Assembly: GCF_018336935.1 (NCBI RefSeq)
Contig: NZ_CP068771.1
Coordinates: 5,022,001-5,086,000, forward strand
DNA length: 64,000 bases
Origin: Serratia plymuthica
GTDB lineage: Bacteria > Pseudomonadota > Gammaproteobacteria > Enterobacterales > Enterobacteriaceae
Direction: 5' to 3'
Shown: positions 26,687 to 35,465 of the stretch, one piece after another
How the letters are laid out: every line of letters starts with the position of its first letter
Numbering within the stretch: the stretch's first letter is position 1
Program-made: the position numbers and the translations under genes
The notes under the pieces: generated by a model
What the model was told of the DNA's origin: nothing
The model's input: only the letters and a program-made list of their open reading frames with translations
Database searches by the model: none

Positions 26687-27433
26687 ATGACGACAATGTG
26701 GAAATGGTTACATCAATTCGCCCAGCCTGAACGGCTGTATCGTGTCTGCGGCCGTTTTGTCCCGTGGCTGGGGCTGGCCGGCGCGCTCTGCCTGGCGATC
26801 GGCTGGGTATGGGGCTTTGGTTTTGCGCCGAAGGATTATCAACAGGGCGACAGCTTCCGCATCATGTATATCCACGTGCCGGCCGCCATGTGGTCAATGG
26901 GCATCTACGCTTCGATGGCGGTGGCGGCGTTTATCGGCCTGGTGTGGCAGATGAAAATGTCCGATTCCGTGGTGGCGGCGATGGCGCCGGTCGGCGCGGT
27001 GTTTACCTTTATCGCGCTGGTCACGGGAGCCGCCTGGGGCAAACCTATGTGGGGCACCTGGTGGGTGTGGGATGCGCGTCTGACCTCTGAACTGGTGCTG
27101 CTGTTTCTTTATATGGGCATTATTGCGCTGTATAACGCCTTTGAAGACCGCCGTCTGGCCGGCCGCGCCGCCGGTATTTTGGTGCTGGTGGGGGTGGTGA
27201 ACATCCCGATTATTCATTTCTCCGTCGAATGGTGGAACACGCTGCACCAGGGCTCCACCAATATGCAACAGAGCATCGCGCCAAGCATGCGTACCCCGCT
27301 GCGTTGGGCGATCCTCGGCTATCTGCTGTTCTTCATCACGCTGACCCTGATGCGGTTGCGCAATCTGATCCTGGCCCAGGAGCGTCAGCGCCCGTGGGTT
27401 GCCGGTCTGGTCAACAAGGAGCGCCAACCATGA
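26687..27433 (+). CDS. ccmC: haem-handling protein CcmC
   Basis: Six-helix inner membrane protein of 248 residues from the ATG at 26687, or 245 from ATG at 26696; the latter starts MWKWLHQFA and aligns exactly with E. coli CcmC, so it may be the true start. The periplasmic tryptophan-rich WWD motif (WGKPMWGTWWVWDARLTSEL) near residue 123 binds haem, and flanking histidines in YIHVPAAMWS and FSVEWWNTLHQG coordinate it. CcmC loads haem covalently on CcmE. Its TGA overlaps the ccmD start. Confidence 0.97.
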   Translation: MTTMWKWLHQFAQPERLYRVCGRFVPWLGLAGALCLAIGWVWGFGFAPKDYQQGDSFRIMYIHVPAAMWSMGIYASMAVAAFIGLVWQMKMSDSVVAAMAPVGAVFTFIALVTGAAWGKPMWGTWWVWDARLTSELVLLFLYMGIIALYNAFEDRRLAGRAAGILVLVGVVNIPIIHFSVEWWNTLHQGSTNMQQSIAPSMRTPLRWAILGYLLFFITLTLMRLRNLILAQERQRPWVAGLVNKERQP

Positions 27434-27666
27434 ATAGCGCATTTGCCTCCTGGTCGGCGTTTTTCGCCATGGGCGGCTACGCCTTTTACGTTTGGCTGGC
27501 GGTGGCCGTCACGCTGTTATCCTTGCTGGGCCTGCTGGCCCACACCTGTTGGCAGCGCAGGCAATTGCTGGATGAAGTCAGCCGCCGTCAGGCGCGCGAA
27601 CGACGCATCCGTCAGTCGCAGCAGTCGAAACAAAAATCCGCCAATCCGCGGGAGAAATCATTGTGA
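27430..27666 (+). CDS. ccmD: CcmD, small haem exporter subunit
   Basis: Single-helix inner membrane protein of 78 residues. Hydrophobic helix at about 15-42 ([20 protein letters not shown]), then a strongly basic cytoplasmic tail ([14 protein letters not shown]). CcmD helps release holo-CcmE from the CcmABC complex. The ATG at 27430 overlaps the ccmC stop by four bases; frames open further upstream are internal to ccmC. The stop overlaps the ccmE start. Confidence 0.93.
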   Translation: MNSAFASWSAFFAMGGYAFYVWLAVAVTLLSLLGLLAHTCWQRRQLLDEVSRRQARERRIRQSQQSKQKSANPREKSL

Positions 27667-28157
27667 ATCCACGTCGTAAAAGCCGCCTGTATCTGGCGAT
27701 TGTCGTACTGATCGGCGTGGCGCTGACCGCTACCCTGACGCTGTACGCGTTGCGCTCCAACATCGATCTGTTTTATACCCCGAGTGAAATTTTGCAGGGC
27801 AAGGGCGAGGATCACGAAAAACCGGAGGTGGGCCAACGCCTGCGCATTGGCGGCATGGTGATGCCCGGTTCGGTGAAGCGCGATCAGAAAACGCTGCAGG
27901 TCAACTTCAAGATTTATGATGCGCGCGGCGTGATTGATGTCACCTATACCGGCATTCTGCCGGATCTGTTCCGCGAAGGGCAGGGCGTGGTGGCGCAAGG
28001 CGTACTGGGCGAAGGCAACGTGGTTAACGCGCGTGAAGTGCTGGCGAAACACGATGAAAAATACACCCCGCCGGAAGTGGCAGACGCGATGAAAGAAAAC
28101 CATAAGGGGCCGGCTTCGGCCTATACCGCCCCGCAAAATGAGGGCGGCAAGTCATGA
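27663..28157 (+). CDS. ccmE: haem chaperone CcmE
   Basis: Periplasmic membrane-anchored haem chaperone, 164 residues, OB fold. N-terminal anchor ([20 protein letters not shown]) precedes the conserved [15 protein letters not shown]. The haem-binding His is residue 130 in [14 protein letters not shown], with the Tyr ligand four residues later. The start codon is GTG, overlapping the ccmD stop by four bases. CcmE receives haem from CcmC and passes it to the CcmF/H ligase. Confidence 0.97.
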   Translation: MNPRRKSRLYLAIVVLIGVALTATLTLYALRSNIDLFYTPSEILQGKGEDHEKPEVGQRLRIGGMVMPGSVKRDQKTLQVNFKIYDARGVIDVTYTGILPDLFREGQGVVAQGVLGEGNVVNAREVLAKHDEKYTPPEVADAMKENHKGPASAYTAPQNEGGKS

Positions 28158-30124
28158 TGCCGGAAACGGGAAGTTTTCTGCTGTGCCTGGCATTGGCGAT
28201 TTCGCTGCTGCTGAGCATTTATCCACAGTGGGGCGCAGCGCGCCAGGATCGCCGCATGATGGCGGTGGCGCGGCCGCTGACCTACGGCATGTTCGCCGCC
28301 ATTGCGCTGGCGTTCATCTGCCTGGTGCACGCCTTTGTCGTGAATGATTTTACCCTGGCTTATGTGGCCGCCAACTCTAACAGCCAACTGCCGGTGTATT
28401 ACCGCATCGCCGCCACCTGGGGCGCGCACGAGGGCTCGCTGCTGCTGTGGGTGCTGTTGCTCAGTTGCTGGTCGTTGGCGGTGGCGCTGTGCAGCCGTTC
28501 AATGCCGCAGGATGCGGTGGCGCGCGTGTTGTCGGTGATGGGTATGATCACCGCAGGTTTCCTGCTGTTTATCATCATGACCTCCAACCCGTTTACCCGC
28601 ACGCTGCCGAACTTCCCGATCGACGGCAGCGACCTTAATCCGTTGCTGCAGGATATCGGCCTGATCTTCCATCCGCCGCTGTTGTACATGGGGTATGTCG
28701 GCTTCTCGGTGGCCTTTGCCTTCGCCATCGCTTCACTGATGGCCGGCCGGCTGGATACCGCCTGGGCGCGCTGGTCGCGGCCCTGGACCACGGCGGCCTG
28801 GGTGTTCCTCACCCTGGGGATCGTACTGGGTTCCGCCTGGGCCTATTACGAGCTGGGTTGGGGCGGCTGGTGGTTCTGGGATCCGGTGGAAAATGCGTCC
28901 TTTATGCCTTGGCTGGCCGGTACGGCGCTGATGCACTCGCTGGCGGTGACCGAAAAACGCGGCACCTTCAAGGCCTGGACGGTGCTGCTGGCCATTACCG
29001 CCTTCTCGCTGTGCCTGCTGGGTACCTTCCTGGTGCGCTCCGGCGTGCTGGTTTCGGTGCACTCTTTTGCTTCCGACCCGGCGCGTGGCATGTTTATCCT
29101 CGCCTATCTGGTGATCGTGATCGGCGGTTCTCTGCTGCTTTACGCGGTCAAGGGCGGGCAGGTACGCAGCCGGGTGCAGCATGAAACCTTTTCGCGCGAA
29201 ACCTTCCTGCTGGGCAACAACGTGCTGTTGATTGCCGCCATGCTGGTCGTGCTGCTGGGCACGTTGCTGCCGCTGGTGCACAAACAGCTGGGCCTGGGCA
29301 GCATTTCTATCGGCGAACCCTTCTTCAATACCATGTTCAGCTGGCTGATGGCGCCGATGGCGCTGTTGATGGGCATCGGCCCGTTGGTGCGCTGGCGTCG
29401 CGATGAACCGACCAAGCTGTGGCGCCGTTTGAGCGTGGCGCTGGCGATCACGCTGGCGTTGTCGATCCTGTTGCCGTGGCTGTTGCAAGACAGCATCGCC
29501 GGCATGACGGTGGTCGGGCTGATCATGGCGGTGTGGGTGATTATCCTGACGCTGATGGAATTGCATGAGCGCGCTACCCATCGCCACGGTTTCTGGCGCG
29601 GCCTGAGCCATCTTTCCCGCAGCCACTGGGGCATGGTGCTGGGCCACCTCGGGGTCGCGGTGACGGTGATCGGCATTGCGTTCAGCCAGAACTACAGCGT
29701 GGAGCGCGATGTGCGCATGAAGGCCGGCGACAGCGTGGACATTCACAGCTACCACTTTGTGTTCCGCGACGTGCACGATATTCGCGGCCCGAACTACAGC
29801 GGCGGCGTCGGCATTATCGACGTCACGCGCAACGGCAAGCCGGAAGCCACGCTGCATGCGGAGAAACGTTATTACAGCGTGGCGCGCAGCATGATGACCG
29901 AGGCGGCTATCGACGGCGGTTTCAGCCGCGATCTGTATGCGGCGCTGGGGGAAGAGCTGGACGACGGCTCCTGGGCGGTGCGGCTGTATTACAAACCCTT
30001 CGTGCGCTGGATCTGGTTCGGCGGAGTATTCATGGCGATTGGCGGTATCTTGTGCATTCTCGATCCGCGCTATCGGATGAGCAAAAAACTCAAGCGTGAA
30101 GGCAAGCTGGAGGAGCAGGCATGA
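28154..30124 (+). CDS. ccmF: cytochrome c haem lyase subunit CcmF
   Basis: Large inner membrane protein of 656 residues with about 15 helices. The periplasmic WWD motif ([18 protein letters not shown], near residue 235) and conserved histidines ([29 protein letters not shown]) define CcmF, which carries a b-type haem and attaches haem to apocytochrome c with CcmH/I. Length and motif order are normal. The ATG overlaps the ccmE stop by four bases. Confidence 0.97.
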   Translation: MMPETGSFLLCLALAISLLLSIYPQWGAARQDRRMMAVARPLTYGMFAAIALAFICLVHAFVVNDFTLAYVAANSNSQLPVYYRIAATWGAHEGSLLLWVLLLSCWSLAVALCSRSMPQDAVARVLSVMGMITAGFLLFIIMTSNPFTRTLPNFPIDGSDLNPLLQDIGLIFHPPLLYMGYVGFSVAFAFAIASLMAGRLDTAWARWSRPWTTAAWVFLTLGIVLGSAWAYYELGWGGWWFWDPVENASFMPWLAGTALMHSLAVTEKRGTFKAWTVLLAITAFSLCLLGTFLVRSGVLVSVHSFASDPARGMFILAYLVIVIGGSLLLYAVKGGQVRSRVQHETFSRETFLLGNNVLLIAAMLVVLLGTLLPLVHKQLGLGSISIGEPFFNTMFSWLMAPMALLMGIGPLVRWRRDEPTKLWRRLSVALAITLALSILLPWLLQDSIAGMTVVGLIMAVWVIILTLMELHERATHRHGFWRGLSHLSRSHWGMVLGHLGVAVTVIGIAFSQNYSVERDVRMKAGDSVDIHSYHFVFRDVHDIRGPNYSGGVGIIDVTRNGKPEATLHAEKRYYSVARSMMTEAAIDGGFSRDLYAALGEELDDGSWAVRLYYKPFVRWIWFGGVFMAIGGILCILDPRYRMSKKLKREGKLEEQA

Positions 30125-30672
30125 AGCGTAAATTGCTGTTTATCCCGTTAATCCTGTTCCTGTTGCTGGTGGCGGCCTTTATGGTGCAACTGACGCGCAA
30201 TGCCGGCGGCGAGGATCCGACCCTGCTGGAGTCTGCGTTGATCGGCAAACCGGTACCGACTTTTAAGCTGGAGTCGCTCGACCAACCCGGAAAAACCTTC
30301 GATCAGGCGGTGCTGCGCACCGGCAAGCCGATGCTGTTGAACGTTTGGGCGACCTGGTGCCCAACCTGCCGTGCCGAGCATCAATATCTCAATACCCTGG
30401 CGACGCGCGGCATTCGCGTGGTGGGGCTGAACTATAAGGACGACCGCAGCAAAGCGGTCACCTGGCTGAATTCATTGGGCAATCCCTATGCGCTCAGCCT
30501 GTATGACGGCGATGGCATGCTGGGGCTGGATCTTGGCGTGTACGGCGCGCCGGAGACGTTCCTGATCGACGGTCAGGGTATTATTCGCTACCGCCATGCC
30601 GGGGATATGAACGAGCGCGTCTGGCAGCAGGAAGTGCTGCCGCTGTACAAAAAGTACGGGGGTGAAGCATGA
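30121..30672 (+). CDS. ccmG: thiol:disulfide oxidoreductase CcmG (DsbE)
   Basis: Membrane-anchored periplasmic thioredoxin-like protein of 183 residues. One N-terminal helix (about 5-25) is followed by the thioredoxin fold with active site Trp79-Cys80-Pro-Thr-Cys83 in NVWATWCPTCRAEH, identical in numbering to E. coli DsbE, and the cis-Pro loop GAPETFLIDG. It keeps the CXXCH cysteines of apocytochrome c reduced, taking electrons from DsbD (and perhaps the ScsB encoded at 59 kb, an inference). Its ATG overlaps the ccmF stop by four bases. Confidence 0.97.
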   Translation: MKRKLLFIPLILFLLLVAAFMVQLTRNAGGEDPTLLESALIGKPVPTFKLESLDQPGKTFDQAVLRTGKPMLLNVWATWCPTCRAEHQYLNTLATRGIRVVGLNYKDDRSKAVTWLNSLGNPYALSLYDGDGMLGLDLGVYGAPETFLIDGQGIIRYRHAGDMNERVWQQEVLPLYKKYGGEA

Positions 30673-31136
30673 GGCTGATTGCCCTGATGTTTGCCGCATT
30701 GCTGAGCTGGAGCGCGGCGGCGGCCATCGATACCTATAAATTCAACTCGGTTGAGCAGGAACAGCAATACCGCGAGTTGACCGAACAGCTGCGCTGCCCG
30801 AAATGCCAGAACAACAGCATCGCAGATTCCAACGCCATCATCGCCGCCGATATGCGCACCAAGGTGTACGAGCTGATGATGCAGGGGCAGAACAAACAGC
30901 AGATCATTGATTATATGGTGGCGCGCTACGGCAATTTCGTCACCTATGAACCGCCGGTAACCCCGGCGACGCTGATCCTGTGGGTTGGCCCGTTGCTGTT
31001 TGTGCTGATCGGCGGTGCGGTGGTGATATTGCGCACCCGCCGCCGCCGCGCCGGTGCTGTTAACGATGAATTCTCCGAGCAGGAGCAGCAGCGCTTGGCG
31101 GCGCTATTGAAAGAGACTGACAGGAAGAAACCCTAA
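30669..31136 (+). CDS. ccmH: CcmH, apocytochrome c thiol reductant
   Basis: Periplasmic membrane-bound protein of 155 residues: signal/anchor, then the three-helix CcmH domain with redox motif Leu-Arg-Cys43-Pro-Lys-Cys46 and the conserved NNSIADSNAIIAADMR and YGNFVTYEPP, and a C-terminal helix (LILWVGPLLFVLIGG). In E. coli this domain is fused to the TPR part; here it ends in TAA and the TPR part is the separate gene ccmI, as in many other proteobacteria. Overlaps ccmG by four bases. Confidence 0.96.
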   Translation: MRLIALMFAALLSWSAAAAIDTYKFNSVEQEQQYRELTEQLRCPKCQNNSIADSNAIIAADMRTKVYELMMQGQNKQQIIDYMVARYGNFVTYEPPVTPATLILWVGPLLFVLIGGAVVILRTRRRRAGAVNDEFSEQEQQRLAALLKETDRKKP

Positions 31137-32347
31137 TGGCATTTTGGCTGATTATTATTGTGCTGTTGGCCGGCGCCGCGGCGCTGCTGGTGGTGCCTGC
31201 GATGCGCCAGGGCAAGCAGGGTGCGGCCACCAGCCGCGATGCGTTGAACAAGGCGCTTTATCAGGATCGCCTGAACGAGCTGGAACAGGATGAAGATCAG
31301 GGCGTGGTTGCCGAGCGCCCGGAGCTGGTAAAAGAACTGCAACAGAACCTGCTGAACGACATTCCCGGCCAACAGGACGTGCAGACGAAACCGATCACCC
31401 GTTGGGCACTGGTGCCTGGCGTGTTGCTGCTGGTGGTGGTTAGCCTGGGGTTTTATCTGAAAACCGGTGGGCTGGCGCAGGTGATGGACTGGCAGCAGGT
31501 GCAAGCCCAAATGCCGGAGTTGCGTGCGCGCGTCGCCAATGAGCGCGCTCAGCCGCTGAGCATGGAAGAGATTGCTCGCCTTGGGCTGGGGCTGCGCACC
31601 GCGCTGCAACAAGACGATCGCAATATCAACGACTGGATGATGCTGGGCCGCGTCGGCATGGCGCTGAATAACGCCACAACGGCGACGCAGGCATTTGCTC
31701 ATGCTTATCAATTGGATCCGAATAATCTGGAAGTGCGCCTCGGTTATGCGGAGGTGTTGACGCGCTCCAACGATCCGGAGGATAACAAGCAGGCCACGCA
31801 GATGCTGCGCAAGATGATCGCCGACGATCATACCAACCTGCGCGTATTGAGCTTGCTGGCGTTCAATGCCTTCGAACAGGGTGATTTCAAACAGGCGATC
31901 GGTGCCTGGCAGGTGATGTTGAAACTGCTGCCGGCCAACGATCAGCGCACCGAGGTGTTAAAGCGCAGTATTGCACAAGCAAAATCACAGGCGGGCGAAG
32001 AAGCTGTTAAACTGAATGTAAACGTGACGTTATCGCCCGAGGCGACTAACGCTTTACCGCAGCAGGGGACGCTGGTAATTTCGGTGACAGATGGCACCAA
32101 CCCGGTACCGGTTGCGGTAAAACAACTGCCCTTAAGCCGTTTCCCACTGTCATTCTCTTTGGATGACAGCAACGCCATGATGCCTGAGCGCCTGCTTTCG
32201 GCGCAGCATCAGGTGAAGGTGCGGGTACGGATTTCTCACGACGGTTTGGCCACGCCGCAGGCGGGTGACTGGTTTGGTGAGAGCGAACTGCAGAATTTCA
32301 GCGGTAAAGAGCAAGTTAGCGTTCAGATTAACAAGCAGGTTCCCTGA
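31136..32347 (+). CDS. ccmI: cytochrome c biogenesis protein CcmI
   Basis: Membrane-anchored chaperone of apocytochrome c, 403 residues. Two N-terminal helices (about 1-20 and 90-112) flank a cytoplasmic loop with a leucine-zipper-like run, then TPR repeats (about 150-290; NDWMMLGRVGMALNNATTATQAFAHAYQ and the next unit NLEVRLGYAEVL) and a C-terminal beta domain with VTLSPEA and LPLSRFPLSFSLDDS. TPRs bind the C-terminal helix of the apoprotein. ATG shares one base with the ccmH stop. mlaA starts 35 bases downstream with no terminator between, so read-through is possible. Confidence 0.94.
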   Translation: MAFWLIIIVLLAGAAALLVVPAMRQGKQGAATSRDALNKALYQDRLNELEQDEDQGVVAERPELVKELQQNLLNDIPGQQDVQTKPITRWALVPGVLLLVVVSLGFYLKTGGLAQVMDWQQVQAQMPELRARVANERAQPLSMEEIARLGLGLRTALQQDDRNINDWMMLGRVGMALNNATTATQAFAHAYQLDPNNLEVRLGYAEVLTRSNDPEDNKQATQMLRKMIADDHTNLRVLSLLAFNAFEQGDFKQAIGAWQVMLKLLPANDQRTEVLKRSIAQAKSQAGEEAVKLNVNVTLSPEATNALPQQGTLVISVTDGTNPVPVAVKQLPLSRFPLSFSLDDSNAMMPERLLSAQHQVKVRVRISHDGLATPQAGDWFGESELQNFSGKEQVSVQINKQVP

Positions 32348-32382
32348 ATAAAAAGACCGAACGTGTTTTCATGGAGAAAAAT

Positions 32383-33144
32383 ATGAACTTTCGCCTGACT
32401 GGGCTGGCTTTCGCAACTGTGCTATTGGTGGGCTGTGCCAGCGCGCCGCAAGATGAACCACAAGGGCGATCCGATCCTCTGGAAGGATTTAACCGGACGA
32501 TGTTCGACTTTAACTATAACGTCCTGGATCCTTACGTATTGCGCCCAGTGGCCGTGGCCTGGCGCGACTATGTGCCCATGCCGGCGCGTAACGGTTTAAG
32601 TAACTTCACGTCGAACCTGGAAGAGCCGGCCAGCATGGTCAACGCCTTCCTGAAAGGCGACCCGTATCGCGGGATGATTCACTTCAACCGCTTCTTCCTG
32701 AATACCCTGCTGGGGATGGGCGGCCTGATCGACGTGGCGGGAATGGCCAACCCGAAACTGGCGCGCGAAGAACCGAACCGTTTCGGCAGCACGCTGGGGC
32801 ATTACGATGTCGGCTACGGCCCTTATGTAATGTTACCGGGTTATGGCAGCTTCACCCTGCGTGAAGACGGCGGCGACTGGGCGGATACGGTTTATCCGGT
32901 ACTGAGCTACCTGACCTTCTGGATGTCGGCGGGTAAATGGGTGGTTGAGGGGATTGAAACCCGCGCCCAACTGCTGGATTCCGACGGCCTGCTGCATAAC
33001 TCTTCCGATCCTTACGTGATGGTGCGTGAAGCCTACTTCCAGCGTCATGACTTCCTGGCGCGTGGGGGTTCACTGAAGCCGGAGGAAAACCCGAACGCCA
33101 AGGCGATCCAGGGCGATCTGGACGAGATCGATTCGGGGAAATAA
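32383..33144 (+). CDS. mlaA: MlaA (VacJ) phospholipid-transport lipoprotein
   Basis: Outer membrane lipoprotein of 253 residues that, with OmpC/F porins, removes misplaced phospholipids from the outer leaflet and hands them to MlaC. Lipobox LLVGC with lipidated Cys18; family stretches DPLEGFNRTMFDFNYNVLDP, VNAFLKGDPYRG and RFGSTLGHYDVGYGPY are intact. ATG at 32383 is preferred over 32371 because GGAG lies seven bases before it and the signal peptide begins there. In E. coli mlaA is adjacent to yfdC; here the ccm operon intervenes. Terminator at 33168. Confidence 0.96.
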   Translation: MNFRLTGLAFATVLLVGCASAPQDEPQGRSDPLEGFNRTMFDFNYNVLDPYVLRPVAVAWRDYVPMPARNGLSNFTSNLEEPASMVNAFLKGDPYRGMIHFNRFFLNTLLGMGGLIDVAGMANPKLAREEPNRFGSTLGHYDVGYGPYVMLPGYGSFTLREDGGDWADTVYPVLSYLTFWMSAGKWVVEGIETRAQLLDSDGLLHNSSDPYVMVREAYFQRHDFLARGGSLKPEENPNAKAIQGDLDEIDSGK

Positions 33145-33167
33145 TTCCCCGCCAAGAGAATATGAGA

Positions 33168-33190
33168 ACCCGCCGCCAGGCGGGTTTTTT
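33168..33190 (+). terminator. mlaA terminator
   Basis: ACCCGCC (33168-33174) pairs with GGCGGGT (33179-33185), continuing into six T residues. Confidence 0.88.
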
Positions 33191-33205
33191 ACTATATAAC
33201 GGCAA

Positions 33206-33230
33206 TAAAAAAAGCGCCCCGTGGGGCGCT
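33206..33230 (-). terminator. fadL terminator
   Basis: AGCGCCCC (33213-33220) pairs with GGGGCGCT (33223-33230). On the minus strand the stem is followed by about seven T residues. Confidence 0.85.
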
Positions 33231-33251
33231 TGAGCTTGCAGAAAAACGCGA

Positions 33252-34574
33252 TCAGAAGCGGTAGTTGAAGTTGGCGCCGTACAGCCAGGCCTTGCCCACC
33301 GAATTGAAGGTGTATGGGCCTTCTTTGATGGTGACTTTTTGGCCATGCATGTAGGAAACACCGACGTCGACCGACGCGTCTTTGTTGAACGCGTAGCTGG
33401 TACCGGCGCTGATCCACATACGGTCCTGATCCGGGATCGAGATAGAGCGGTTCTGGGCAGGCACCGGGCTGTCATCGAACGCGACACCGGTACGGAAGGT
33501 CCAGTTATCGTCATAGAAGTAGGTGGTACCCAGCGCGATGCGGTAGGCGTCGCGGAAGCCTTCATGCTTCTCGAACAGCGTCTGGCCGTTGCTGCCGGTG
33601 GCTTTCAGCTCCTGGAACTGGCTCCAGCTGGTATAAGCCAGGCTGTAGTGGACAGCCCACTGCGGCGCCACTTTGTTGTAGCCCGAGATTTCCCACATTT
33701 CCGGCAGGTTCAGATCCAGAGAACCTGGGATGGTGCTGCCGTTGGTGCCCAAAGGCAGGCCGAGAGACCCCAAGATTGGGTTATAGGCGGATGGCAGGCT
33801 GCTTTTGTAGTCGCCATCAAACTTGATTTTCACTTCGGAACGGTAGGTGAAGCCGTAGCGGTTGTTTTCGTCCACTTCATACAGGATGCCTGCGTTCCAG
33901 CCGTAGCCCCATTTATCGCCTTTCAGGTGAGAGATTTGGGTATCGGCCGGGATTTGTGAAACAGGGCCGGCTAACTGAGGTGGCAATTGGCCTGAGCCAG
34001 CAATCAGTTTCGGCAATTCGCCGGCATAACGCTCAAGTTTGGCTTTAGCGTAGACCGCATCAAAACCCAGACCGAAGCTGAAGTGTTGGTTAAGGCGGTA
34101 AGCACCACTCAGATTAAGGTTTACGGTAGTCAGGTCCGTTTTACCGCCGTAAGCGCCCGCGGTGTAACCGTCGTTGAATTCGGTGGCCAGACCGAAGTTG
34201 CTGGTGACCGAGCCGCCCACGGCGAATTGATCGTTAATCGGGTGAACATAGTGCAGGTTCGGCACCCAGGCGGTTGGCGCGATGTTTTTGGAATCCAGGC
34301 TGGCGCCTGAAGGTGACTTGCCGGTAATGTCCACATCCGGATCGATAAATACCGCGCCGATCGAGAATTCTGGCCGGGTGTACATCATCAAAAGGGCAGG
34401 GTTGCGGCTGGCGGATGCCGCGGTATCCGCGATGGCGCCTTCACCAGAATACGAACGTCCTAAACCCGCTGATGAGAACTCATTCAGCTGGAATCCTGCG
34501 GCAGACACGTTTGAAGAAATAATTGCCACTGCAGCTGCGAGAGCTGATTTAGTAAATAGGTTTTTCTGGCTCAT
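33252..34574 (-). CDS. fadL: long-chain fatty acid outer membrane transporter FadL
   Basis: Fourteen-stranded outer membrane beta-barrel, 440 residues, that lets long-chain fatty acids cross the outer membrane. Signal peptide ends near NVSAA; the mature N-terminus [20 protein letters not shown] forms the plug, and the barrel ends in the aromatic residue of FNYRF. The [11 protein letters not shown] segment corresponds to the kinked S3 strand region. ATG at 34574 is preferred to the in-frame TTG at 34580 because GAGG is correctly spaced only for the ATG. Two FadR-like sites lie 88-128 bases upstream, matching repression in E. coli. Confidence 0.97.
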   Translation of the reverse strand: MSQKNLFTKSALAAAVAIISSNVSAAGFQLNEFSSAGLGRSYSGEGAIADTAASASRNPALLMMYTRPEFSIGAVFIDPDVDITGKSPSGASLDSKNIAPTAWVPNLHYVHPINDQFAVGGSVTSNFGLATEFNDGYTAGAYGGKTDLTTVNLNLSGAYRLNQHFSFGLGFDAVYAKAKLERYAGELPKLIAGSGQLPPQLAGPVSQIPADTQISHLKGDKWGYGWNAGILYEVDENNRYGFTYRSEVKIKFDGDYKSSLPSAYNPILGSLGLPLGTNGSTIPGSLDLNLPEMWEISGYNKVAPQWAVHYSLAYTSWSQFQELKATGSNGQTLFEKHEGFRDAYRIALGTTYFYDDNWTFRTGVAFDDSPVPAQNRSISIPDQDRMWISAGTSYAFNKDASVDVGVSYMHGQKVTIKEGPYTFNSVGKAWLYGANFNYRF

Positions 34575-34661
34575 GACCAAAACCTCATTATGTGTTTATT
34601 ATTTAAACTATGTTACACAAGGTAACAAGGAGCGCGGGATTGTAGGGTCCGTTATCATTCA

Positions 34662-34678
34662 GACAAATCAGACCAGTG
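34662..34678 (-). promoter_or_regulatory. FadR-like site, fadL distal to second site
   Basis: On the minus strand CACTGGTCTGATTTGTC, close to the second FadR operator of E. coli fadL. The half TGGTC is well kept, the other half is weak. Lies 88 bases before the fadL ATG. Confidence 0.6.
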
Positions 34679-34685
34679 GCTGAAT

Positions 34686-34702
34686 TATAGGTCCGACCTG
34701 TG
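34686..34702. promoter_or_regulatory. FadR operator of fadL
   Basis: TATAGGTCCGACCTGTG contains the perfect dyad AGGTC-C-GACCT of the FadR consensus. Acyl-CoA releases FadR and derepresses fadL in E. coli; the same control is inferred here. Confidence 0.82.
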
Positions 34703-34826
34703 AGAATGTTGCAACTTTGTTTTTGAGATATTTCAAGATTGGTATCAAAAAAGAGATCTGCTTAACAAAAAACCAGCGGCACATAACAAACTTCTTACCA
34801 TTCCTTAGCAGACATCGATTTTCATT

Positions 34827-34842
34827 TGTGATTTCCATCACT
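34827..34842. promoter_or_regulatory. candidate CRP site
   Basis: TGTGA-TTTCCA-TCACT agrees with TGTGA-N6-TCACA at nine of ten positions. It lies between fadL and yfcZ; cAMP-CRP control of fad genes is known in E. coli. Confidence 0.6.
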
Positions 34843-34979
34843 TAAAACACCTATAAAAAGTAAGTGCTAGCGATGGGTTTCGCTGCGGGGTAAAATAAAC
34901 GCAGAATCTTGCGTCTTTGCGCCAGAAAGTTAATGGCAGTTTGGACTCGCGTAATGGCGGTCCCCGAGGAGAATTAATC

Positions 34980-35276
34980 ATGTCAGATGCAATGAATAAA
35001 TGCAGCGCCCAGGAAACCGCAGCCTGTTGCTGTGTCGATGTCGGTACCGTGATGGACAACACCGATTGCACCGCATCCTACAGCCAGGTATTTGCCAATC
35101 AACAGGATGCCGAGCAAACGCTGGCGGCGCTGACGGAAAAAGCCCGTGGCGTGGAGTCTGACCCTTGTGACATCAGCAGTAGCATTAAACCTGTTGACGG
35201 TGGTGTGCAACTGGTTGCGGATTTCACCTTCGCCTGCCAGGCGGAAACCCTGATTTTCCAGCTCGGCCTGCGTTAA
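34980..35276 (+). CDS. yfcZ: YfcZ/YiiS family protein
   Basis: Cytosolic protein of 98 residues from the YfcZ/YiiS family, function unknown. It aligns with E. coli YfcZ throughout: AACCCVDVGTVMDNTDCTAS near the N-terminus (a cluster of cysteines), VFANQQDAEQTLAALTEKAR and the C-terminal QAETLIFQLGLR. Cysteines in CCCVD, DC, DPC and FAC suggest metal or redox chemistry, but nothing is established. ATG at 34980 follows GAGGAG. It lies between fadL and fadI as in E. coli, so a link to fatty acid degradation is often assumed. Confidence 0.93.
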   Translation: MSDAMNKCSAQETAACCCVDVGTVMDNTDCTASYSQVFANQQDAEQTLAALTEKARGVESDPCDISSSIKPVDGGVQLVADFTFACQAETLIFQLGLR

Positions 35277-35285
35277 TTCCTGCCC

Positions 35286-35327
35286 AAAACGGTGCGGGGT
35301 AAACCCGCGCCGCCGCCTCGCCGTTTT
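35286..35327 (+). terminator. probable yfcZ terminator
   Basis: AAAACGG (35286-35292) pairs with CCGTTTT (35321-35327), enclosing an inner GCGGG/CCCGC stem. The T tract is part of the stem arm. Confidence 0.6.
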
Positions 35328-35385
35328 CCCCCAGTAGAAAGTTGCTCCTGCTCTCAGTTTTCACTTCTGACGGTTTGCCAAATGT

Positions 35386-35400
35386 AAACATTTAGTTAAC
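35386..35400 (-). promoter_or_regulatory. ArcA-like box of fadIJ
   Basis: Minus-strand GTTAACTAAATGTTT matches the ArcA consensus GTTAATTAAATGTTA at 13 of 15 positions. It ends ten bases before the FadR-like site; anaerobic repression of fad genes by ArcA is known in E. coli. Confidence 0.65.
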
Positions 35401-35409
35401 AATGACCTC

Positions 35410-35426
35410 ATCAGGTCAGACCTCTT
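35410..35426. promoter_or_regulatory. FadR operator of fadIJ
   Basis: ATCAGGTCAGACCTCTT with the perfect dyad AGGTC-A-GACCT, 40 bases before the fadI start. Confidence 0.82.
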
Positions 35427-35465
35427 TTTGCCCGTTGCGCTGACGTTATTTTTTCAGGAGCGTTT

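Larger units (their letters stand above)
34575..34979. other. fadL-yfcZ divergent control region
   Basis: 405 bases between divergent starts. It contains two FadR-like sites near fadL and a CRP-like site in the middle, each listed separately, plus an AT-rich stretch (34720-34800) with no recognised element. Confidence 0.7.
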
